Positions 57,814 through 64,000 of a stretch of 64,000 bases of DNA are shown piece by piece. The position numbers and the translations under genes are program-made. The notes below the pieces were generated by a model that did no database searches, had not been told where the DNA came from, and saw nothing but the letters and a program-made list of their open reading frames with translations. Numbering within the stretch: the stretch's first letter is position 1; each line of letters begins with the position of its first letter. Origin of the DNA: Actinomycetales bacterium (lineage in GTDB: Bacteria > Actinomycetota > Actinomycetes > Actinomycetales > Actinomycetaceae); assembly GCA_015655375.1 (NCBI GenBank), contig JAATFD010000044.1, positions 1-64,000 on the forward strand. The letters are read 5' to 3'.

Positions 57814-58053
57814 TCACTCGCGTCGAGTACGCGTCGCTTTCTTGCGATCACGTCGATGGACCCAGCGAGCGTCCTCGCCCTTGCCGGTCTCCTCGATCAA
57901 TGCGGCCCACACCACGTCCGGTTCCACGCCCGCATCCAAGGCCTCCGTGGCCGTGGCACGGACCTCAGAAAGATACAGATCGACGACAAGGGAACGCCCC
58001 AGAGCCGGTCCATAGACCGTCTCCAGGGCGTTCCAAAACTCTGAGAGCTTCAC
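57814..58053 (-). CDS. DUF3046 protein
   Basis: A 79-residue protein starting at the GTG at 58053. VKLSEFWNALETVYGPALGRSLVVDLYLSEV...ATEALDAGVEPDVVWAALIEE is the DUF3046 pattern (an Xx-L-x-x-FW helix, then a helix pair ending in VWxAL). A basic C-terminal tail (RRDRKKATRTRRE) is longer than usual. The gene is found upstream of recA in mycobacteria and relatives. Function is unknown. It is eight bases from the clgR-like stop. Confidence 0.82.
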   Translation of the reverse strand: MKLSEFWNALETVYGPALGRSLVVDLYLSEVRATATEALDAGVEPDVVWAALIEETGKGEDARWVHRRDRKKATRTRRE

Positions 58054-58060
58054 GCGGGGC

Positions 58061-58375
58061 TCAGCCGATGAGGGCGACCGGCATGAGGTCGTCGGGAACG
58101 GTGTCGGGAACCGTGGCGCCCTCAAGCATCGCCATCCGATCGGAAACCTCGCGCAGGATGAACCACAGCGGGACCCCGAGGGCACCGGCAATCGCTTGGA
58201 GAAGCTCCGAGGAGGCTTCCTTCTGTCCTCGCTCGACCTCAGAAAGGTAGCCGAGCGAGACCTGGGCCTGGGAGGAGACCTCCCGCAGGGTACGTCCCTG
58301 ATCCTGGCGCAGCGCGCGCAGGACATCGCCGATCTCCCCGCGCAGCAGGGGGGCAGTGCCTGTCGTGGTGGTCAT
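58061..58375 (-). CDS. clgR: ClgR-like XRE-family regulator
   Basis: A 104-residue HTH regulator: [62 protein letters not shown] closely matches ClgR, the activator of clp protease and stress genes in actinobacteria. The C-terminus ends hydrophobic ([10 protein letters not shown]), as in ClgR proteins that are themselves Clp substrates. TACAGT-CGGACC-ATG indicates a leaderless start. The reading frame is open further upstream, but the conserved part begins here. Its position before DUF3046 and recA is as in mycobacteria. Confidence 0.87.
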   Translation of the reverse strand: MTTTTGTAPLLRGEIGDVLRALRQDQGRTLREVSSQAQVSLGYLSEVERGQKEASSELLQAIAGALGVPLWFILREVSDRMAMLEGATVPDTVPDDLMPVALIG

Positions 58376-58528
58376 GGTCCGACTGTAGCCCTTCGCCTGA
58401 GGGACCCGCATCCGCAGATCGTTGGTGTGATAAGCCGGCACCGACCGGTTCTCCCGGGTGATGGCGGCCGTCGTGGACGGTGTGTGCTTCATGGTCATCA
58501 CAACGCTCTTCTCCCGAGACCTATTCCC

Positions 58529-58547
58529 CCGTCCAGCTATCGGACGG
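58529..58547 (-). terminator. Hairpin after pgsA
   Basis: Minus-strand CCGTCC-GATAGCT-GGACGG, a six-bp GC-rich stem with a seven-base loop, 22 bases past the pgsA stop and upstream of the clgR-like promoter. It is followed by G-rich sequence instead of a T-run, so termination strength is uncertain. Confidence 0.35.
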
Positions 58548-58569
58548 CTGTGACTTGCGTCAGGTCGGC

Positions 58570-59208
58570 TCAACCTGCGCCGATCCCCCGCCACAGCTTC
58601 GCGCCCTCGACGACGTAAGCCAGGCCCGACCACACGGTGGCAATCAACGCTGCCACACCCACGACGAGCTGGACGACCTGCACCGCCAGCATCGGAGCCG
58701 GCAGAGCGAGAGGCCAGATCGCGACAGAGTCGGGATTCATCGGCCAGGGGATCAGCGTGAGGACGATCAACAGCATCTGGAGGACGGTCTTGAGCTTGCC
58801 CGCCATGTTGGCGGCGACAACGATCCCCCGCTTCAGCAGAACGGTCCTCAGCCACGTGATCCCCAGCTCACGCACGGCAACGATGATCGTGAACCACCAC
58901 GGCAGCAGGCCGTCGACGCTCAGCATGACGAAGGCCGACAGCGTCAGGGCCTTGTCCGCAATCGGATCGGCGATCCGCCCGAAATCAGTGATCAACCCTC
59001 GAGAGCGGGCGATGTGTCCGTCAAGCTGGTCGGTTGCCGCGGCCACGCAGAAGAGCGCAAGCGCACACCAGCGCATGGGCGTTCCGTCCAGCAGCATCAG
59101 CCACACGAAGACCGGGACCAGAACCAGACGGAGGACGGTCAGCGCGTTGGGCACGTTGACCACCGGGACGTGAGACGCGTCCTCGAGTCGTGAGACGTTG
59201 TCGTTCAT
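58570..59208 (-). CDS. pgsA: CDP-diacylglycerol--glycerol-3-phosphate 3-phosphatidyltransferase
   Basis: CDP-alcohol phosphatidyltransferase of about 212 residues with five or six membrane segments. The family motif [27 protein letters not shown] carries the metal-binding aspartates. [22 protein letters not shown] opens the protein. By length and similarity it is likely the phosphatidylglycerophosphate synthase, though actinobacterial paralogues make other phosphatidyl-alcohols. TAGAAT lies seven bases before the ATG at 59208, another leaderless-type start. Confidence 0.88.
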   Translation of the reverse strand: MNDNVSRLEDASHVPVVNVPNALTVLRLVLVPVFVWLMLLDGTPMRWCALALFCVAAATDQLDGHIARSRGLITDFGRIADPIADKALTLSAFVMLSVDGLLPWWFTIIVAVRELGITWLRTVLLKRGIVVAANMAGKLKTVLQMLLIVLTLIPWPMNPDSVAIWPLALPAPMLAVQVVQLVVGVAALIATVWSGLAYVVEGAKLWRGIGAG

Positions 59209-59232
59209 CCCCACGATTCTATCCGAGTCCCC

Positions 59233-62061
59233 TCATCGACCGGTCAGCTGCCACGCGTCCTCGTTCTCGTCCGGCTCCTCGTCGACCCAATCGACCTGGC
59301 CTCCGAAGTCGTGGCCCCCCAAGGGGTCCGAGGATGCCGCGGGCGTGACGGGTACCGTCGCAGCGGTTGCCGGACGGGGCGCCGATCCATCCTGGTCGTC
59401 CCCCTCAGATGCCAGCCCGCCTGAAACGGACGGACCCGACGCCGCGGACGGACCCAAAGTGGTTGCCCCAGCCACGGATCCCGTCGCGCCAGCCGACGGG
59501 GATCCCCCAGGATCGGGCCCCGAGGCGTCACCGGACTCCCCCATTCCACCGGTCTCCCCGCGCAGCATCGCGAGGACCTCGGGCAGGGATTCGGGCGGAA
59601 CCAAGACCTCACGGGCCTTCGAGCCCTCCGAGGGGCCCACGATCTCGCGCGACTCGAGCAGATCCATCAGTCGGCCGGCTCGCGCGAACCCGACGCGGAG
59701 CTTGCGCTGGAGCATCGAGGTGGACCCCAGCTGGGTCGAGACCACGAGTTCGGCGGCCTGTAGCAGATCGTCGAGATCGTCCCCGATGTCGTCGGCAACC
59801 TTGGCCGTCTTGGCCGGAGCAATGACGTCAGGACGGTAGTGGGCTTCCATTTGTTCCTTGACGTGAGCGACGACCTCGTGGATCTCGGACTCCGTCACCC
59901 ATGCACCCTGGACACGCATTGGCTTAGCCGCACCGGCAGGCAGGTACAGCGCATCTCCCTGCCCGATCAGCTTCTCGGCACCGGGCTGATCGAGGATGAC
60001 GCGCGAGTCCGCCAGCGACGAGGTCGCGAACGCCAGACGCGACGGAATGTTCGCCTTGATCAGACCGGTGACGACATCGACCGACGGACGCTGGGTCGCC
60101 AACACCAAGTGGATCCCGGCGGCACGGGCCAGCTGGGTGATCCGCTGGACCGACGTCTCGACGTCGCGGGGAGCGACCATCATCATGTCGGCCAACTCGT
60201 CGACGACAACCAGCAGATAGGGATAGGGATGCAACGTCCGATTCAACCCGGGCAATGCCGTGACCTGGCCGGCCGAGACTGCCTTGTTGAAATCGTCGAC
60301 GTGCTTGAAGCCGTAGGTCGCGAGGTCGTCGTAACGCGCCTCCATCTCCTTGACGACCCACTCGAGTGCCTCGGCGGCTTTCTTCGGATCGGTGATGATC
60401 GGAGAGATCAGGTGTGGGATCCCCTCGTAGACGGTCAGCTCCACCCGCTTGGGATCGACGAGGATCATCCGGACCTGCTGAGGGGTCGCGCGCATCATGA
60501 TCGAGGTGATCATCGAATTGATGAAACTCGACTTGCCGGATCCGGTCTGTCCGGCGACCAGGAGATGCGGGGTCTTGGCGAGGTTGGTCACGACGTAGCC
60601 GCCCTCGACGTCCTTGCCGACACCGACGACGAGCGGATGCTGATTGCGTCGGGCGGCACCCGAACGCAAGACGTCGCCCAGGGCGACGGTTTCACGGTCG
60701 GTGTTGGGGATCTCGATGCCGATCGCGGATTTGCCCGGGATTGGCGAGAGGATCCGGACGTCCGCACTGGCGACTGCATAGGCGATGTTCTTCGACAAGG
60801 CCGTGATGCGCTCGACCTTGACGCCCGGGCCGAGGGTGACCTCGTAACGAGTGACTGTCGGGCCGCGGGAGAAACCAGTGACCGTCGCATCCACGTTGAA
60901 CTCGGAGAGGACCTGCTGAAGTGCCTCGACGACGTGGTCGTTGACAGCGGACCGGGTCTTGTGCGGGGCCCCGCGGATCAGCAGGGACTCATCGGGCAGC
61001 GTGTAGGCGATCGTCTCGTCGAGTTCGGGCTGGAAGACGTCCTTCGGGGCGTCCGTGACGGGAGGTACCTCCAAGGGCCGCGCGACCGAGAGCTGCTGGG
61101 TCGGGGCCTCCGGGCTGGATGTGGCCGCCGTCGGGACCGGGGCCGCGGGCTGAGGAGCCGGAGCCGACTCGGGCTCCAGCTCCTCCGTGGGATCCACCGA
61201 GGGCGCCGTCTCCGGGTCCTCTTCCCACTGCGCGGTCGTGTCGTGGGCGCGACGGAAGGCCTCATCCGCATCGTAGGAGTCAAGGAACGGATCGTCTCCC
61301 GCGGCGAGATCCTTGCGCCCTCGCTTCCGAGCAACCTCAGCCGGGGAGAGATCCGACTCGTCGTCGCCCTCTCCGACGTCGGAGGAAGCATGGCTCAGGC
61401 TCGCTCGGAGCTCGCGCAGACGCTGCGGCACCTCGGCGACCCTCGTCCGGGTCCCCAGAAGGACGGAGTAGACGAAGAGGAGGACGAGGATCGCGCCCGC
61501 GCCCCACGGCGAGAGCAGATTCGTCAATGGACGGGCGACGAACCAGCCGATGAGCCCGCCGGCTTCCTCGATTCCCGAGAGAGGATCCAGGGCGGGATTG
61601 CCCTGGGACACATGGACGAGACCCGTGAGCGCGACAAGGATACCGATGGCACCGGCCACGTGGTGCGGCAAGGCATGGGCTCCCGACCTCGCACGGAACA
61701 ACTCGACGGCCAGACCGACGAGGGCAACCGGAACGACCACGGAGAACAGCCCAACCAGACCCGCCACGCCGTGGTGGATGAGGATGCCGGCCTGTCCCGA
61801 GATGTGGAACCACTCACGCAGGGCCACGACAACAGCAGCGGCCAGACAGATGAACGCGAGGGTGTCGCGTTTCGCCTGGGCATCGATTGCCTTCCACCAC
61901 GACACCACCGCTCGCGTTGCCCGGGCCGAACCCGACGCGGCCCGGGCCAGAAGGCCCGGACGCGACAGACCTTCGGACGTGGCGCGTGGGCGCGACGAGG
62001 TGCGCCCGGCCTTGCCCGAAGAGGACGAACGGGATTTCTTCGCAGGTGGTCTAGTGGCCAT
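59233..62061 (-). CDS. ftsK: DNA translocase FtsK
   Basis: Septum-located DNA pump of 942 residues that clears and resolves chromosomes at division. A basic N-terminus is followed by four membrane helices (about 65-205), then a Pro/Ala/Glu-rich linker. The RecA-like motor has Walker A VAGQTGSGKSSFINSM near 503 and VVVDELADMMM. The winged-helix gamma domain (about 740-805) binds the KOPS-type DNA signal (LLQAAELVVSTQLGSTSMLQRKLRVGFARAGRLMDLLE). About 110 extra Gly/Ser/Pro/Asp-rich residues follow the gamma domain. Confidence 0.95.
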   Translation of the reverse strand: MATRPPAKKSRSSSSGKAGRTSSRPRATSEGLSRPGLLARAASGSARATRAVVSWWKAIDAQAKRDTLAFICLAAAVVVALREWFHISGQAGILIHHGVAGLVGLFSVVVPVALVGLAVELFRARSGAHALPHHVAGAIGILVALTGLVHVSQGNPALDPLSGIEEAGGLIGWFVARPLTNLLSPWGAGAILVLLFVYSVLLGTRTRVAEVPQRLRELRASLSHASSDVGEGDDESDLSPAEVARKRGRKDLAAGDDPFLDSYDADEAFRRAHDTTAQWEEDPETAPSVDPTEELEPESAPAPQPAAPVPTAATSSPEAPTQQLSVARPLEVPPVTDAPKDVFQPELDETIAYTLPDESLLIRGAPHKTRSAVNDHVVEALQQVLSEFNVDATVTGFSRGPTVTRYEVTLGPGVKVERITALSKNIAYAVASADVRILSPIPGKSAIGIEIPNTDRETVALGDVLRSGAARRNQHPLVVGVGKDVEGGYVVTNLAKTPHLLVAGQTGSGKSSFINSMITSIMMRATPQQVRMILVDPKRVELTVYEGIPHLISPIITDPKKAAEALEWVVKEMEARYDDLATYGFKHVDDFNKAVSAGQVTALPGLNRTLHPYPYLLVVVDELADMMMVAPRDVETSVQRITQLARAAGIHLVLATQRPSVDVVTGLIKANIPSRLAFATSSLADSRVILDQPGAEKLIGQGDALYLPAGAAKPMRVQGAWVTESEIHEVVAHVKEQMEAHYRPDVIAPAKTAKVADDIGDDLDDLLQAAELVVSTQLGSTSMLQRKLRVGFARAGRLMDLLESREIVGPSEGSKAREVLVPPESLPEVLAMLRGETGGMGESGDASGPDPGGSPSAGATGSVAGATTLGPSAASGPSVSGGLASEGDDQDGSAPRPATAATVPVTPAASSDPLGGHDFGGQVDWVDEEPDENEDAWQLTGR

Positions 62062-62154
62062 GGTGATTCGACGCTACCTGTGTCGAGGCGCCGGACGTGA
62101 CAGGCACGCCGATCGGAGGCGCTGCTGGGCCAGCGATCACACGGAACAAGACGC

Positions 62155-63099
62155 CTAGAAAGAGTAGGTGACGCCGCCCTCGGCGAGCACATGATCAATC
62201 TGTTCCCGGGTGGGCACCGGGAGCGCCGACTCGTGGGAGATCGCCACCGCAGAAGCCGCATTGGCCGTCCGGCACGCGGAGACGAGGTCCTTCCCCAGCA
62301 AGATCTCGGCGCACATCGTCGCGATGTGGGTGTCGCCGACGCCCTCAGTGTCCACCGTCACCGCGTCAAAGGCCGGGATCGGGATACGGGCCTGGTCGCG
62401 ATCGAGCTGGACTTCACAGCCCATGACCCCCAACCGGCGCACGAGGGCGGCATCGGGTCGCAGCACATGGCGGATCCCGGTGCCGGGTTCCGATGAGGCC
62501 AGAATGCGTCCCAGGGATGCGGCCTCGCGGATGTTCATCGTCACGGTGTCGGCGCGACGCAGCAGCCGCTTCCACGCCCACACTGGCACTTGATCGACCG
62601 CCGGGGAGACGGAGACGACCAACGTGACCGACTCAGGCAGGCTTCCACCCCATCCGGACAGGACCTCCGCACCGACCTCGCTGGCAAGATCGGCACCTGC
62701 GATGTGGACGAGGTCGCCGGGTTGCAGGCGGATCCCATCGAGTGCGCGCCGGGAGGGCTCCGACTCCACGCCAGCCGTCACCACCGAGGTCGTGGAACCG
62801 TCGGCTTCCACTAGGAGGAGTGCGACGCCGATGTCTCCCACAAGCTCATCCGTGAGGATCTCCACGCCCGCCTCCGCCAATTGCTGGCGCACGGTATAGG
62901 AGTTCGGTCCGGTCCCCAGCGGAGACACGAGCGCCGCATGGACACCCAGGGCAGACACGGCCGACAGCGTCGTGAAACCGCCACCCGGAGTCGAGGTCGC
63001 AGTGTCCGCGCGCACCGATGCTCCGCGTTCGGGCAGGCGATCGACGTGCAGTGGCAAAGAGAGAGCAACGGAGTGGGTCGAAAGGAAACGCCCGGTCAT
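62155..63099 (-). CDS. PfkB family carbohydrate kinase
   Basis: Ribokinase-fold protein of 314 residues. PGGGFTTLSAVSALGVHAALVSPLG is the first PfkB region and DTEGVGDTHIATMCAEILLG the second, with the catalytic Asp in GVGD (most members have GAGD). The lid and sugar-binding region LPERGASVRAD is present. The substrate is unknown; ribokinase- and fructokinase-like members share these features. The ATG is four bases after the lysS stop, so the two may be co-transcribed. Confidence 0.85.
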   Translation of the reverse strand: MTGRFLSTHSVALSLPLHVDRLPERGASVRADTATSTPGGGFTTLSAVSALGVHAALVSPLGTGPNSYTVRQQLAEAGVEILTDELVGDIGVALLLVEADGSTTSVVTAGVESEPSRRALDGIRLQPGDLVHIAGADLASEVGAEVLSGWGGSLPESVTLVVSVSPAVDQVPVWAWKRLLRRADTVTMNIREAASLGRILASSEPGTGIRHVLRPDAALVRRLGVMGCEVQLDRDQARIPIPAFDAVTVDTEGVGDTHIATMCAEILLGKDLVSACRTANAASAVAISHESALPVPTREQIDHVLAEGGVTYSF

Positions 63100-63103
63100 G
63101 GCC

Positions 63104-64000
63104 TCACCGTACCGCGCCGTGGTCGGACAGTGGGCGCACAAAGGGGAAGGCCAGGATCTGTCGGATCGGCATGCCCGTCAGCAGCATGACCATCCGGTCC
63201 ATCCCGATTCCCACACCTCCGGTCGGCGGCATTCCAAGCTCAAGATCACTGAGGAAATCTGTGTCCACGCTCATCGCCTCCGGATCACCGGCAGCAGCAG
63301 CCAGCGACTGGCGGGTGAAACGATCGCGTTGGTCGATCGGGTCGGTCAGCTCCGTGTAGGCGGTACCGAGTTCCATCCCGAACGCGACGAGGTCCCAACG
63401 CTCCGCCAGCCGAGGGTCACGACGGTGCTTACGCGTCAGCGGTGAGGACGAGGCCGGAAAGTCCGTGAAGAACGTCGGCGCGATCGTCCGGGCCTCGACG
63501 AGTTCGTCGTAGAGTGCACCGACCAAGGACCCATCATCGAGGACCGGAGGCAGCTCGATTCCGTGCTCGCGGCACAGGCGCGCCAGCTCGTCGGCGCTCG
63601 TGTCCGGGCTGACCGGGCGACCGACGGCTCGCGAGATCGCCTCGTGGACGGTCACGACTGGCCATTGACCCGACAGATCGAACTCTTCGAGGTCGATCCC
63701 ACCCAGGTGAGCCACCACAGGAGCATCCTCGGCCCCGGCCGTCCCGACGGGGCGCAGACACACGCACCGACCGTTGACCGCGATGGCCGCGCGTTGGATG
63801 AGCTCTTGGGTCAGCACGCGCATCGTTTGGTAGTCCCCACCCGAGCGATAGGCTTCCAGGGAGGTGAACTCGGGATTGTGGGTTGCGTCGGCGCCCTCGT
63901 TTCGAAATGACCTCCCCATCTCGAAGATCGCATCGAGGCCGGCCACCATCAGTCGCTTGAGGTACAACTCCGGCGCGATACGGAGATAGACGTCCGTCCC
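63104..64000 (-). CDS. lysS: Lysyl-tRNA synthetase, C-terminal part (continues beyond window)
   Basis: Class II aminoacyl-tRNA synthetase. The visible 298 codons hold the end of the catalytic domain: YLRIAPELYLKRLMVAGLDAIFEMGRSFRNEGADATHNPEFTSLEAY (motif 2), FGMELGTAYTELTDPIDQRDRF and motif 3 GMPPTGGVGIGMDRMVMLLTG, ending at PFVRPLSDHGAVR. The frame is open to the window edge. The ORF-track start at 63967 is an internal TTG; the real start lies outside. LysS rather than the short EpmA type is favoured by motif 2 context and by the upstream sequence continuing. Confidence 0.92.
   Translation of the reverse strand, partial: GTDVYLRIAPELYLKRLMVAGLDAIFEMGRSFRNEGADATHNPEFTSLEAYRSGGDYQTMRVLTQELIQRAAIAVNGRCVCLRPVGTAGAEDAPVVAHLGGIDLEEFDLSGQWPVVTVHEAISRAVGRPVSPDTSADELARLCREHGIELPPVLDDGSLVGALYDELVEARTIAPTFFTDFPASSSPLTRKHRRDPRLAERWDLVAFGMELGTAYTELTDPIDQRDRFTRQSLAAAAGDPEAMSVDTDFLSDLELGMPPTGGVGIGMDRMVMLLTGMPIRQILAFPFVRPLSDHGAVR

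Noticed and set aside
59839-62100. 753-codon plus-strand ORF opposite ftsK
   Set aside because: Antisense shadow of ftsK, with the same composition artefact and no recognisable domain.

Overview
The window is high-GC DNA with frequent GTG starts, dense 4-base ATGA/GTGA gene overlaps and a gene content typical of Actinobacteria: a mycobacteria-like division and cell wall (dcw) cluster with wag31 and sepF, a PriA-type hisA, the nrdR / LysM / lexA block, recA-recX beside a ClgR-like regulator and a DUF3046 gene, HelD/HelR, PAC2 and DUF3040 proteins. A lactate dehydrogenase and a Staphylococcus-type class I fructose-bisphosphate aldolase hint at a fermentative host. An Actinomyces/Schaalia-like member of the Actinomycetaceae is my best guess, but it is an inference; no rRNA or other decisive marker is present.

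Layout. 1-6224 (minus): histidine operon hisD-hisC-hisB-unknown-hisH-hisA(priA)-sseB-like, then the start of an MBL-fold gene cut by the window edge. 6367-7514 (plus): class I aldolase coupled to an S4 RNA-binding protein. 7576-14010 (minus): dnaE, GNAT, rluD, lspA, wag31. 14212-30118 (minus): yggT, sepF, pgeF, ftsZ, ftsQ, murC, murG, ftsW, murD, mraY, murF, ftsI, ftsL-like, rsmH, mraZ. This is a nearly complete dcw cluster, but murE is absent between ftsI and murF and ylmE is absent beside pgeF. 30504-35611: DUF3040, dinB, a spermidine-synthase-like protein (plus), an MFS carrier and PAC2. 35879-41657 (plus): helR-like ATPase, serA and an acyl-CoA ligase behind a striking tandem palindrome. 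41687-43842: nrdR and a LysM membrane protein divergent from lexA. 43947-52434: ldh, dinG-like helicase, hflX, an RsmC-like methyltransferase, dapF, miaA and a pair of YbjN-like genes. 52453-59208 (minus): miaB, pncC, a 1.3-kb gene-poor scar with an SDR remnant, recX, recA, DUF3046, clgR-like, pgsA. 59233-64000 (minus): ftsK, a PfkB kinase and the C-terminal part of lysS.

How it works together. Most of the window builds and divides the cell: lipid II synthesis (murC, D, F, G and mraY), septation (ftsZ, Q, W, I, K and sepF), polar growth (wag31) and lipoprotein processing (lspA). The SOS pieces (lexA, recA, recX, dinB and the ChiZ/DivS-like LysM protein) form a DNA-damage programme. LexA boxes are visible at lexA/LysM and at recA. 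No CRISPR array, insertion sequence, phage or tRNA gene was seen. The less ordinary signals are regulatory: a mirror-symmetric lexA promoter, a double TetR-like operator, MraZ boxes and a set of probable leaderless promoters. No convincing novel multi-gene system was found.
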